A stretch of 64,000 bases of DNA from Ischnura elegans (lineage: Eukaryota > Arthropoda > Insecta > Odonata > Coenagrionidae), in assembly GCF_921293095.1 (NCBI RefSeq), contig NC_060254.1:6572001-6636000 (forward strand), read 5' to 3'. Position numbers and translations under genes: made by a program. Shown one piece after another: positions 43,574 to 56,600 of this stretch (position 1 is its first letter; each line of letters begins with the position of its first letter). Under the pieces are notes generated by a model that worked only from the letters and a program-made list of their open reading frames with translations, had not been told where the DNA came from and did no database searches.

Positions 43574-44834
43574 ACACACTTGTCCTAAGAGCCAAACTTT
43601 TCACACCTAAGCACCATGAATGACTTTTGGCAGATGGGGCAGAATATAAGCTCTGCAATGCTTGAGAATGAGGCCTTAGTGCCACACTTGATCGAATACC
43701 TCAGTGATGTTTAGGGAAACCACGGCCATATTTATGCGGTGCTAAAAACCATGAGCAACGTGCTCTGCTAGTCTCAGGATGTGGAGCTATGTCGAGAGTC
43801 CCTGTTGGAATCTCATTTTTCCAGGCGGATTAGGCAATCGGTCCGTAAATGGAAGTCAAGACTGGTTTCGATGAACTTCTCTTATGGTTTTGATATGTCC
43901 GAGAGCAAGGTGGTTGGGTGTTGATTTAGAAGAATGGTTGGGTCTTTTTCAAGTTTTGGGATGAACCCCTTGCGCTGAAATGCCTAGTCTAGCTCGTCAT
44001 GAACTTCTGATGCCAAATCAGGCATTGACGAGTGTAGCTTGTCATCACATTTTTATAATTTGAGCTCTGTTTAGGGGGACGTTTGATTCAAGATGGCCAC
44101 CAGTGAGAGAGCACGCTATGATCCAGCTCCTATGTTTTTTAGCATTTGTGCTTTGACTTTCGCACTCCCCATGAACATTGTTGTGTGTGCCTCTACTGTT
44201 GCATGTGCTGACCAATCACAGCCTTTCTAGGATTCATTACCAATAGAGATGTTTGGCTACAGAAGTTTTTCCTTTTCAACTTTTGCCACGAGTGGTTTCT
44301 CTCCCTGTGACCTCCGTCACTCGGGTGCCCAAGCCTCGGCCACTCTCTTGCTGCCTCGACGCCTTACTCTCGGTGTGCAGTTGTGGTGCTGCTGCCAGTG
44401 ATTCCCTCAGGAGACTTAAACCTTAACCCTGGCCCTCCCAGTGCTTCCCAAGTGCACAAGTACTACCAAAATGTGAGAACTATAGAAAAGAAATTATCTA
44501 TCACTGATTCTCATGCACAAGAATTCTCTCAGTTGGATACCTATTATTGCAATTGTGAGCCCTGTCTTAATCTTGCTGTTAGTAATTGTGAGTCATCCTT
44601 CTCCCACTCAGAGTTCCGTCGGGATCAACTACACAGAGGTGGTGGTGTGCTCCTTGCCAATAGCTCACACTTCCCCTCGAAAAGACCTCGACACAGATTG
44701 CAAAATAGTTAGGTGTGAAATTCGTCTACCCACTAACATACGTGCAAAATTAAAGAAACTATTTATCGTTTGGTTTCATGATCCGGCGAGTGATATCAGT
44801 GTGCTTGAAAACTGTCTTGACTCTATTATATTAA

Positions 44835-45135
44835 CACGTTGACCGCTCTGCCGTTCATAATGACCAGAGTCGAGTGGCTCCCGTCACGCCACGCCGGTCA
44901 TAGTGACCGGCCTCCGAGCGACTGTTTCCAAGTGGATTTCTGACGCCACGAGTGGCCGGAATCTCTTGCTAACGTATGGCCCATGACTGTTGTGGCGTCT
45001 GAATATAGATATTTATTTTAAAGTTAAGTACAAAAACACATTTAATGTTTCATGATCCGTGAATAGTTAACGGAATGAAAAACACTAATGGCATCAGAGG
45101 ATATATCTACTATAAACATCATGGCGGTCAACGTG
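44835..45135. mobile_element. piggyBac-type MITE in TTAA site
   Basis: TTAA lies at 44831-44834 and 45136-45139. Perfect 12-base TIRs CACGTTGACCGC are at each end. The 301-bp interior has a GC-rich segment with ccggtcatagtgaccgg and no ORF. It sits inside the decayed LINE, so it inserted later. Confidence 0.8.
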
Positions 45136-45299
45136 TTAAGGGCTATTGATCTCGGCCAAATTAACTTGAAGGCTGATTTTAATTTGTCAATTCGCTGGGA
45201 GTCTTCATTGTGCAGCCATCCTCTCAGCGCAGACAATAACTTCCTCTTTGAACATTTTATCCATGCTCTTCGCCCACCCCAACATAATCTCCATAACCT

Positions 45300-45465
45300 G
45301 CCGGCCTTGGTGGCGGTGGGGTAAAGTCCTCGCCTACCAAACCGGAGATTGCTGGTTCGAATCCCACCTGTGTAGGTGGTACTTATCCAGGGCATGGATG
45401 TTGGTGTTGTGCTCTGTTAATTCCTCCATTGTAAAAGGCATCTATAGGGAAGTTGAAAATAAATA
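45300..45465 (+). mobile_element. tRNA-derived SINE, copy 2
   Basis: It begins GCCGGCCTTGGTGGCGGTGG. The B box GGTTCGAATCC at 45353-45363 is intact, and the A-box region tggcggtgggg is recognisable. It shares its head and body fragments (tcgcctaccaaac, agggcatgg.tgtt) with the copy at 6997. The tail is gaaaataaataa. It is inserted in the LINE at 44330-47760. Confidence 0.82.
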
Positions 45466-48076
45466 ACACCTGTGACCAGGCAACATTGGACCTATGCACT
45501 CCTTTCTACCGTTACCCCCGAGGCTATGACCCCTGGGCAAAATATTTTCGACTCTGACCACGAGTCCCTGGATGTGATGTTCTTGGAAGCTCCACAGAGT
45601 TCAACTCATGATCCCTGTCCCCTTCCCTGTTGTGGCAAAGGCTTGCTGGGAGGACATTTGTCACTTCCTCAACTTAAACCCTGGGGGGTAGTTTTCTCTA
45701 TGTCCCACACAGAAGCTGTGGACATCCTCTGCGCTGTCCTTGAGAGCGTCACAAAAGACTGTCCGAATTCCCGATCGCCAGCCCCAAGACGAAAAAATTC
45801 CCATTCTGGTTTAAAGTTGAAACAATCCACATTTTAAAAAACAAGAACCGTGGCAGGTATCTTTTTAAGTCCTTTCCTAATGCCCACACTCACCGTTCCT
45901 TTTCTGACCTACGCTGTTAATCTAAAACCCTGATCATCGAGATTATGGCCAAACCCACTCCTCATCCATTACATCTAATCCAAAGAAATTCTGGTCCTTT
46001 GTCAATCATTGACAAAGGGCCTCACATTCCAGATACCATTTCATGCAATGAACTCAGCGCATTACATTCAGATAGGCCCAATCTATTTCTTAGAATTCTT
46101 TTCTGAATGCCTTAAATGACCTGCCTACCCATGATCATGCAATTAATCCGAACACCAATCACTGCCTATCCTAAATTAAAACCGACCCTCGGGAAGTCTA
46201 CTCATATATTTGAAAAATTTCTCCCATTGTTCCCCTAGTCCTGAAGGTCTCAGCCCTATTCTTATGCAAAACTTTGCTTCCTCACACGCACTACCCTTTT
46301 CCATAATATTTAATCTTTTTTCTTTGTCTCTGTGTTTTTCCACCGCAGTTTAAATTTGCTAATGTCATTCCGATTCACAAATCTGGGTCGAAAAGTAATG
46401 TCTCCAATTATTATCCCATCACGCTACTTCCAATTCTCTCATCCATTTGTGAGAGAATCATTCCAAATAGACTTTATTGTTTCACGCCCCCTTGTTTTCA
46501 TCTACCAGCCATCAAGGCTTTCACCCGGGGTCATCATGCTTAACCAATTTATACAACACCATGCTGTTGACTCAGTATCCAGGAAATGCCAACTTAAGTA
46601 CAGTACATATTTCTTTACTTCTCAAAAGCTTTCAATTGCCTCAGTCATAGGTTTAATATTCATGGCGAATTTTTCAGCCTCTAGTCTAGCTTTATTAGTG
46701 ACACAAATAAGCGCTTTATTCTTTCTGGCATCTTATCTAGGTAGTTGGTCTCCTGAAACATCAGGAGTTCCCCATGGCAGTGTTATAGGACCATATCTAT
46801 TTCATTCATACATTGACGACTTAGCCTCCCTGATTCCCGCCTTACAAGCCCACATGCTGTTTTACGCTGACGACTGGGAAGTATTCAAAACCATCCACAC
46901 TCCCTCTGACTGCTGTGAACTGCAAAACGCTTTAAATACCATCGGGGTCTTACCTGGGAACTTAAGCTCAATGAGCGTAAGTGCAATACCATGTCCGTCA
47001 GCCTAAAAAAAGTCCCTCTTAAATTCCACTACACTTTAAACTCAACACCCGTGAATCGCAAGTCGTTACTTAAGGATCTTAGCATACTAATTGATACAAA
47101 ACTAAAGTTCTCAGAGCACATACAAACAGTGAAATCTAAAGCCATTTCCATTTTAGGCATACTTAACAGATACTCGAAACTTTAAGATCCACATGCTCTT
47201 CGTTCCTTTTTTCAACAAATGTCCTTCCGGTGATAACCCATTGCTCTCCTAGTTGGGCAATATCAGCATCAAATCTCTCTGACTTTAGATCTCTGACTAA
47301 CTTCTTCTCAAGTATAGTAAAATATGGAGTCCCTCACATGCGTAATATGCCCACTAACACCATTGTTACTTTTGTCTCCATTCTCAATCTTCCTTTTCTA
47401 CGCCTTAAAAGTGACCTTAAACTTATTAACAATATCCTCAACTCAATCACAGATGACTGTCCTGAACTCATTTCTTTTCTTAATTTCCCTCCCGCCCCAC
47501 ACACACTGCTCCACACACCAGTTCCCAGATTATCACTCAATCAACGCTCTCTTTTTTCTGCCTCCCCTCACTTCTTAATTCCCTTCCTCCGAGTATTGAC
47601 CCCTTTTCCTTATCCCCGAACGTCTTTACTGACTTGGCTCCATCATATCTCTCTGAACATCAATAACAACACTTCCCATTTCTCACCACTCTTCCGATTC
47701 CCTTTAGTTTTATGTGTACATACTTGTATTCTTTAATTTCAAGGATTTGATTCCCGTAGCATTTGCATCTTGGCACATTTTATAAATCTGATTCCCGTTA
47801 CATTTCATGTATTTTTTTTTCTTGTTATTGGGCCACTCTAAATTGGTAATATTGCTGTGTGTCTGCTTTTGAAATGAATATTTTGAAAGTTTAACAATTT
47901 TAAAACATCCATTATGTCTATAAAAAACTAATAATTCATGAAATACGATGAATTGTAAGGAATAAAATGATTTTATATTAGAGTAGCAATTGTTGTATTC
48001 TCAGTTTCAATAGTCACTTCTTATTTCATTGTTTTACGTTGATTACAAAATATCATTTCATTACCTACCATTCCAT

Positions 48077-48580
48077 TTAAAAAGAACCACAGAAAAGATA
48101 AAGGGAGGATATGGGAACAGGATATTCTGAAAACAAAATGAAGGGGTTAAGGCAAGGCGTTTGCGCTGTTTGACGTGAAGGATAACTGGCAGCCAGGCAT
48201 TTATTAAACAGCATATCAATGGGGAGAATGACAGATCTAGGTGCATTCATCAATTGCCTGTTCGATACATTATCGAGGCAGGATGCTTTGTTTGGATTGA
48301 GGTGCTTGATGAGCATCCTCAACTCCATCTCTGTCAACAGAGTGGGAGTATTTGCAAGTGCATCATGGACAATGTCAGTGTCTTGGTCATCGTCACTCAC
48401 TGGTGAATTTCTTCTGGTGTGTCATTGTTGCCTGAAGTCCGTCAGCTAAGACTTCTGCTTTGTCTTTTGCATCATGGATGAACATGCCACTGTGATGCAA
48501 AGGTACCTGTGGAGGTCCTTCTTTTGTCAGGGAACACATATCGTCAAATGGAGTTGCCGGTAACAGATAGGGCATCTATT
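48077..48580 (-). pseudogene. Jockey-like LINE ORF2 fragment (pre-RT/RT N terminus)
   Basis: The minus-strand frames carry DKAEVLADGLQA (48575-48393) and TEMELRMLIKHLNPNKASCLDNVSN (split here as TEMELRMLIKHL and NPNKASCLDNVSN), then ILPIDMLFNKCLAASYP (48400-48077). This order is typical of the region between endonuclease and RT in Jockey-clade elements. A frame change separates the two pieces, and no catalytic motif remains. Confidence 0.7.
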
Positions 48581-48599
48581 TTGTTCATCCATAATGCCC

Positions 48600-51500
48600 C
48601 AGGATGCATTCCAATTTCCTGCTATACGCAGGCAGCAAGGAAATTGTACAGTCTTTTGTCATTGATGTCAATTCAAGCACAAAATAGGGATACTGTCAAA
48701 TAGCCACAAAGTTTCATCAAGAAGCTCTCGAGAATACCCACCAATGAATACTTACTTTGCTGCCTCCTCCTCACCTTGGATCCATGACTGTCAAACTCAG
48801 CACTCCTAATAACAAAGAAATCCTAGAGCATGCCAATGGAGGTGAAGAATTTACTCTTAGTAATTGGCGATGAACAGGAAATCCTGCAGTCAATCCGAAA
48901 CAGACAGTTCTTCTACCAATTAAGAGTGACGCAAGCACGCCTGCACGAGGCACGTCAAACAACTATCCTATGATAATACATTAGTAAAATAGAGAGACTG
49001 AGAAAAAAAGGCTGAAATAAACAAGTAGTCTCTTATGTCAGTAATAAGAGTAAACATATCCATAACAAAGGCTGTAGATCCATTGTGCTTAGTTAGCGGC
49101 ATAACCACACTCCATGTCTCCAAGGAGCAGCTGATGACAGTGCAATACAGTCAAAATTTCAATTCTATTTTTAGTGCTGGTTAAGGTCACAGACGATTTC
49201 TTTAGATGGACACTCTAAAAGGTTTGCCGTAATTGTCTTAGAGAAATTCAGATTCCTTCTTCTTATATTCCTACATATGGACAAAATTTTCACTGAAGTC
49301 AGTGTTTGCCGACAAAATGGCCATTTTGCAATGCATCGACACAAAGTAATACAAGATAGTGAAGAAATCAGGTTTTAATGAATGGAAAATAAATTTTGCA
49401 CAAATGTATAAATGTTTTATTGAATTCCTTTGCTATAAAAGTGCACTTTCCAACATCCGTCAAGTACCTATGATATACCATTGCCAGCTCACAACTATGA
49501 CCCTCAGCCAAAAATTGATGTCAATTTCAACGTTGCCAATCATGTCTTCCACTCATGTCACACTCTAAAGGTTTTGCTGCATGTGTGGTGTAAATTACTT
49601 GTGGTACCTGTAGACACTTTTTTTATAATCCTTCATAAACATGAGAATTAGATGGGTTTGCCATTTTGCATCATCTGTCACAAATGCAACTACTAAATAA
49701 TGAGAATTAATATTAAAAACCGTTTAATAACATCACAAATTTTTGGCTGCATTTCATTACTTCAAAAGGTGTACCAATAGTTTTAATATGCTGAATTTTG
49801 AAAAAATTTCCAAAAACTTTTTGGCGCAAATAATCACAGTCAAGATGGAAATTCAAGACGAATGGTCTTAATTAATTCCTGCTCATAAAAGATAACAATA
49901 TATCATACTGCTACCATAATAATAGCATGTAGAAGAAATAAGTTATTTTTAAAGCCCAAAAACTTAGTGTTCACATTAAATTGTTGGAAATAATTTCCCT
50001 ATCATATAATGTACAGCATAGAAGTATGGAAGGTATTTCTCTTGATCCCCTAACATAATGTTAACTACGTGCCATTAAGGTAAAGGTACCAATGAATGGA
50101 AAAAGTAATTTAGTGCATATTGAGCAACAGAAAGAAGCTCCATAGAAGTGTTGTCCCAAGAGAGAGAGATGGGAGTGGGAGGAGCAATGTGTCATGGGGA
50201 AAGAGGAGAAGGTGCTCGCTCGGTGAAAATATCACTCAAGGGTCCAAAACAAACACACTCAGGAGAATACAGGCTGATTTATGTCAACCATACATAAAAG
50301 TGCTAACTTTCCTGATGGATGGTGCAAAAGTTTTGGTGTCTATTGATCTTGGGTGGCATTACGAACTTCGTGTTTCACTTATGAATAATGACAAAAACAT
50401 CACATGCATCTTAAAGCACACTGTCACAGCTACTACAGATGTATATGTATAATTGTGTACATTAGGTATATACACAGTATACTCACTATATATACAGTAT
50501 TTGTGGAGGGGTGCAAACCATTAGACTCCCATCACCAGTCCATACTCGTGCAGGAGAGTGTACTCGATACAAAAATAGTGAAGGTTAATACAATATAACT
50601 CAATTTCTTTTAATATGTTCAATTTGAGTAGCTTACTCGAATGTTGTGCCATCAAATAAATTTATAATGTAAGGTGTTTACAATTATATATTGTAGAAAT
50701 ACATATAAAAAAGGAAACACATGGAGAAAATTATTTTTTATAGCTAGTGGATACATATACATATAGACAGCTATCTTGTGAACAGTTATGTAGTGCATGC
50801 ACGCCTTCTGTGCTTTCAAATCCAGAAACACAGAACAAATTATGCACGGTAAATTCAAAATTATGTTTTTATTGGAATTTTTTTAAATTGTTAATTTTGT
50901 ATTATAGAAAAAATTTTATATACATGATTCTACTTTTAACTGATTAATAAAACAATTCATTAGAAATTCTTCCTTACATTCAAAAATGCTCACGTTATTT
51001 CAAGTTTTCACTTCTGTCGGCACTCCCGGAGTGCAGCTTTTTTTTCACAGAAAATACAGTCAACAAATTTTTATGAAAAACATTTTTGCATAGCAGCAAT
51101 GCATTGCATTCTCTCTACGAGTAATTATTTGGTGTATGTAATACAGGTACAACCCAAAACTCAATAACAAATGCTTGAAGGCATAGGCCAGGATACTTAG
51201 ATTGGTGCCGTCCATATTTGGCTCTGCCTTTTTTAACAAAGTATTTTCTCAGATGGAAAATTATTGAGAAACATTTGCAGCTAAAGTACGTTTGGGGGTG
51301 AGGGGAGGGGTTAAAGCAAGTGGAGGAAAAAACCCTTTGCACTGGTATCCCCCATTTGTTGAGCCCTAGATAGTAGCAGTGAACTAGTACTGCTACTGTC
51401 AAGAGTTAGACATGCGAGCAAAATAGGGATTCACAAATGTACACACAAGTATCCTTTGCATAACATGGTTTTCATCATAACACAACTGGGCCTCAAAGAT

Positions 51501-53475
51501 TGATCTCGCATGCATTAGTCAAAGCAATCTTCCTGCTTGCCCTTAACTGCAGGAGCTGACTGAACAATCATTCTACCTCATCATAAGCATTAAAGAAAGA
51601 TGCAACATCATTTACCTCAACGTATTCCAGAATTCATTGACTTGAAAAACGATAATAATCATTTCAATCGAGTGATTATAATACCATATCAACTGTATGG
51701 AGGGGCATGGACGTACATAAATTTAGGGTGCATACTAACCATGGAATCGTCAGGGAAATAAAAATCGCGGCTGAAATTCAGGGAAATTAGATTATGGTCA
51801 AGGAAAAACTTCAGAGGCATGGGAAAAAGGTGAAAATATTTATTGAATTTTCCAGAGCATTGCATCGCTCCAACAACAAGGTGGGCATTTTGTTTTGTAT
51901 GATTTAGAAAAAGAGAGGGAAGAAGGCAAAGAGGAGGTAAACGGGACAAAATTTTGTGGATATAAGGGCCAAGAGGGATCGGATAGCAACTAAGAAGAAG
52001 GCTGCAGAATTAGGTGCAACAACCAGATTTCTGCAATATGAAATGGCAAGTCAATGGTAATTTTAGCTTTTGTGATGATTTGCACAATTTTAAACGATAT
52101 CAGATTTTTAAGCAATGACTGTGTAGATTTTTCTATTTCTTTTGATTTTCAATTTTGACTGGAATATATACAATAATATATCATTGTGCTACCATAACAA
52201 TAGCACATCAAATAAATACGTTAATTTTCAGGGTCTCTAAAAGTCAATGTTCACATTGAATCGCTGGGCATAGTTTCCTAGTAAAGTGGTGTCCTCCATT
52301 TTTAGAGTAAAATAATTTTTTCCGCAAAATACCTTGATGAATCTTTTTAGTTAGTCTCTATTTCCGAGTGCTTTGCTATTGATATAAAGTCAGGCATATG
52401 AAAAGAATTGCACCTGAAATCAGGGAAGTTGAAAATGGAAAGTTGTGTGTGTGAGCCCTGTACATAATTCACAAATTCAAAACTGAAAAATAGAATCTTT
52501 AACACAGTGTTAACTGACTCTAAGCACATATGACACTTTCCATGCCTCAAAAGCCAACTTAGAAGTAACACTGAAGAAAATTGTATCAAAATCCAAGTAG
52601 TATTATGTTTTACTCTTCAGAAATGCTAGGCAATATGTAGTTTCATAGTTAATTTTTTTCAATATCAATTCAGGAAAGGGTCAGCCACCCTGCTCAAACG
52701 AGTACATATCTCAGGAGTTGATTTGGCCCTTTCAGCTCAGATGGGAAAACTGGGAAAGTAAAAGGGCAACGATGGGTAATGTTAGGTTTGGCAACATGGC
52801 TATTAGACTGACAAAGTTAACACAACAGATAGCTGAGAGAGACTGAATTTCCAAAGGCGTAAGCCATACCATGCACCATCATCATCTGATTGGTTGTGGG
52901 AAAGGCATTTGCTGAGAAACGTTCTTCCCCCACTCACTTGATCACATGAAATGATTTGCAAGTATAAATCTTGACAAGGATCTACTTACTCTGTACACTA
53001 TGAAAATTGCAAGATGTACAATATAAGTACGATTTGATGCTTTCCCAGCAATGAATCTTTCTTGCAATTCCAACTGGGTTAGGCTTTCGATTCCACCAGA
53101 CATTTCAATGGAATATCATGCTCAGAGCTGAATGATGACGAGTGCTGTCAAGAGTGGATGAGGCACTGTTGAAGATGTTGCTAGGACTTTGGCAGAGACC
53201 AATGGTTTAAACCTGAGCAATGCATGGGATCCCATTTTAAATATGGTACGAAATGGCTCCTCTAACAGCAACTGCCTTACCCACACACAATGACCCCATC
53301 CATTACGTGAGCCCTTTGCATCAAGCAGCCCAGAGGACCAAAGAAAGAAGAAAGTATGTACTGGTGGAGAGCCCAACCTGGTGAAAAAAGATTCATCGCA
53401 ATTAAATCTCAAAGAAGTAATACGCCGAAGAAAAGGAAAATACAGCGGGTTGTTCAGGGTTGATGCGGAAGGTAT
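48600..53475. other. Intergenic stretch between Sin3A and METAP1D
   Basis: AT-rich with only short frames. Frame 50120-50452 (plus) has a basic start, MSNRKKLHRSVVPRERDGSG, but no family resemblance and no splice context. 51737-51910 is a dispersed repeat (separate entry). METAP1D transcripts should end somewhere below 53476. Confidence 0.4.
51737..51910. repeat. Dispersed repeat, copy 2 (partner at 26057)
   Basis: It shares gtcagggaaataa, aaaaacttcagaggc, gagcattgc and ggcattttgttt in order with 26057-26220, in the same orientation. Ends and class are not resolved. Confidence 0.5.
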
Positions 53476-53666
53476 TTAAGCGGTCAAAATCTCGACTCCA
53501 TCATTTGTGATGAGGATGGTGTGCTCAAACTGTGCTGATCTGCTATTGTCCACAGTCAATGCTGTCCACCCATCCTCGAGAATGACGACTTCTTGGGAGC
53601 CTTGGCCAATGACTGGCTCAACAGTGAATGTCATACCCTCTTCCATTTTGCCAGGATAATCATTAT
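53476..53666 (-). CDS. METAP1D: METAP1D terminal exon
   Basis: The acceptor on the minus strand (cttcag) precedes 53666. The exon has 63 codons including TAA at 53478-53476, preceded by two bases completing a split Tyr codon. It encodes YPGKMEEGMTFTVEPVIGQG, EVVILEDGWTA and RSAQFEHTILITNDGVEIL, the conserved C-terminal half of the catalytic fold with two metal-binding Glu residues. No clear poly(A) signal was seen in the 500 bases downstream. Confidence 0.94.
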
Positions 53667-56600
53667 CTGAAGCAAGAAAACCAGAAAACTAAATGAATCA
53701 TCAGCACTTCCATTTTTTCCGATATAATGAAAGGAAATTCCACTTAGTCTTAACTGGGCAAGCTAAAAGATGGGCAGGGAGGCCGAGAAGGAAAGTCAGA
53801 GCACAAAGTAAATTAACACTTGAATAGAAAACAAAAGAGTACACAAGCACTCACACTTGTCACAGATTAGCAAATGGATGGAGTTTCAAGGATTGGGCTC
53901 AACCACATTCATGCTAAGGTTTGCCAAGTGCTTTCCACTTATGCCAATGATTCACTCACACCAATTTAACTACCAAAAATACAAAAGAAGAATCACACTT
54001 GAGGCTGATCTATCACAAGGTCATTAGAATGGATTTCATTCGCATAATCATATTCTACTTTCATTCCCACCATCATGACTATGTTCCAAAGCACTGAATG
54101 AAACACATACAGTCGGATTCAAAAGTATTGCAACGAATTTAGTGTCACTACTTTCGCTGCAGTTTGGAAAATTGCTTTCGGTATTTTCTATGGTACCTGT
54201 AGGAGGGAAATTTAAACAACAATAACCCACCTCCCACAATATTTTTATTACAATATCATTAATGGGAAATGTATGTGGGATATGTGAAATGTTCAATGCC
54301 ACATAAATTGTGCAGCTCATGCTATATTATAAATCCACCTCCAGAATTTCAATTTACTTTCTCTTGTAAATTATCCAATCCATTAAAGCATATTTTCCTA
54401 CAATTAATGCTGAGTTTTTTGATGAGAGATAGCAAACATTAAATACATATATGTAACATATCCACTGCAATATAGCAGCAAATAATGCCACTGCATGTTA
54501 AAATTCATTTTGAATTAGTGACACTAGAGGACCAGTTCATTCCATTGCATGACTTATGAAAGCTCTTAATGAAACAACATTGGAATCAGTGAGTAACTTG
54601 GCCTTGTGGTTAAGCAGAACATTTGGAAAGCGGTGGAAATATGACTGTGCTGGTTCAAATCTCTCTGGAATAATTTTTTTTTCAGATACAAGGCATGGCA
54701 TTAACATATTTTTCTTATCCACTTTAACACATATTAATTACTACTGTCTTTATAAAATTTTGAATGGGGAATATTAATATTTTGTTCTCTGCGGAAATCT
54801 TCATTCGTTTTTATCGAAATCTCAATGCACGAATTATATGGAAAATATTTCAGTCAGGTATTCTTCTCCATCGAGTCCTTTTTCGTATAACTTGCATGTT
54901 CTATTGTTTTCAATAATATGTAGACATTCACAAGACCCACTTAATTGATGGTTAAAAGATTGGCACATGAAGCCACCTGCATCCTTTGCCTTGACGGCAC
55001 CAAGAGCCAACGAGGAAAGACGCAGATGCGACTGAGCTACCGAACGTGTAGTCAAACTCCAGGAGCAAATGTCCGATCAAAATTAAGATTAGCAGATGGA
55101 ATGCACTGAGGTAATTCACGTCCTTGCAGACATCAAGCCGTCGGAGTGTTTTCTTTCGGGCTCCATGGAGAGGTTTTTCCTGTTTAGATTCATATTTGGA
55201 CACACCATTTACCTCTTCCTAATGAGAGCCTCCATGGCCGAGTAGGTTTATACTGAGCGAGGTATTGGCAGTATAGTCTTGGGAGGGATGGAGTCCCATG
55301 AAATCATACTTTTTTTAATTTTTTTAAAAGACGTCCTCTCAACGTCAACATATATTTTCAAATACATAGATATATTGTACACCTAATTTTCTTTTCCATT
55401 GATTTATTTTTCATGCCTAATTACATTAAATGCACATTTTTAAACCATAAATTTGTATTATATATTAACTATTTTTAGTACTTTGTCTAATTATTGCCTG
55501 ATTCTTCTTTAGAATTTAAATAAGTATGAAGAGGTGTAGCTCCCCATCTTTTGAGCCCCACTTTTTGAACTTGATTTTTAAAGTTTTATTTTAATCTTTA
55601 CATTGCTGTCCATATTACCATATTAACTTTTTTCTAAGCAAAAATTGTATCATCCACTCCTTAGGGAAAGAAAAAACCCTTGGTGGCACCTGCTAATGTG
55701 GCAGCAAATTTCCTTGCCATTTTGCGCAAACATTAATTTTTTTAATTTTAATAAGTTGCTAGCCTTCGTATTTCTAAATGATGCCAGGAAAGGTCCCTAA
55801 AAAGTTATTAAGCAAAGAAGCAGATGTTGCATCAAAAGAATTATAAGTAGTGAAGATAATTTTTATTTTGCATGTCTATTTACGTAACATTTGCCAACAT
55901 AAATGATATCTTTATCACAGGGTTCCCACTCTAACTACATTATAAAATTCACGGTTTTTTCCAGGTTTTCACGGTCAAAATGTCGTCAAACTCACGGTCT
56001 GTTGATGAGCCATTTTAGCCAGAAATATTGATCACGAAACGATCACCGGCCGAACGTTAACTAAGAATTTATCAAACGCGACAGACGTCGTGAAAGCACT
56101 GAAAGTGCCATCTCTTATGACGTCACCTACTTATAGTTAGCAAAATTCAGGGCCAGCTAGCGGTTGTGAGTGGGAAAACGGAGGAAGCAGGTGTGTAGGG
56201 AGTGAAGAAGAGTCTGATTTTTTGCCAGACTTAAATAACACCTTGGTTACCGATCTTCCAATCACAGGCGTTAAGGTCAATGTATCGTCATGGCACAAGG
56301 ACCAATAATTGCACTTCGAATGTACGTGTGCAGGCATCTGCGTGGACAGTGACTGTGCGTGACTGACCTTGTAACATGATCGACATATCGATTCTTCTTT
56401 TGATCCATCAGTCGTAGGTCTATAATCAAGATTGAGGGATTTTAAAGGTTTTATGACGAAATTCACGGCTATTTCCAGGTTTTTTTTCACGGTAGACGAA
56501 ATTCACTGCTTTTTCACGGTTTTAAGGTTTTCACGGTTGAGTGGGAATCCTGTTATCATGACTTCAGTTCATGATCTGACTCTCTTTGTAAATTATTCAG

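Larger units (their letters stand above)
44330..47760 (+). pseudogene. Decayed non-LTR retrotransposon (Jockey/CR1-like), interrupted by two insertions
   Basis: Pieces occur in family order on the plus strand. 44383-44560 carries GDLNLNPGP and YYQNVRTIEKKL, the start of the endonuclease region. 45540-45840 carries DHESLDVMF. 46740-46990 carries SGVPHGSVIGPYLF and LFYADD, RT motifs with the catalytic Asp pair (YADD at 46863-46874). 46991-47185 carries KDLSILIDTKLKFSEHI, and 47230-47736 the carboxyl region. Frameshifts and stops break it throughout. A TTAA MITE (44835-45135) and a SINE (45300-45465) are inserted in it. Confidence 0.75.

Noticed and set aside
50120..50452. 110-codon plus-strand frame as a possible gene
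   Set aside because: No family resemblance, isolated in AT-rich sequence, length compatible with chance.
54596..54682. Functional tRNA gene
   Set aside because: Pol III boxes are present but acceptor and anticodon stems do not pair convincingly; better explained as a SINE or relic.
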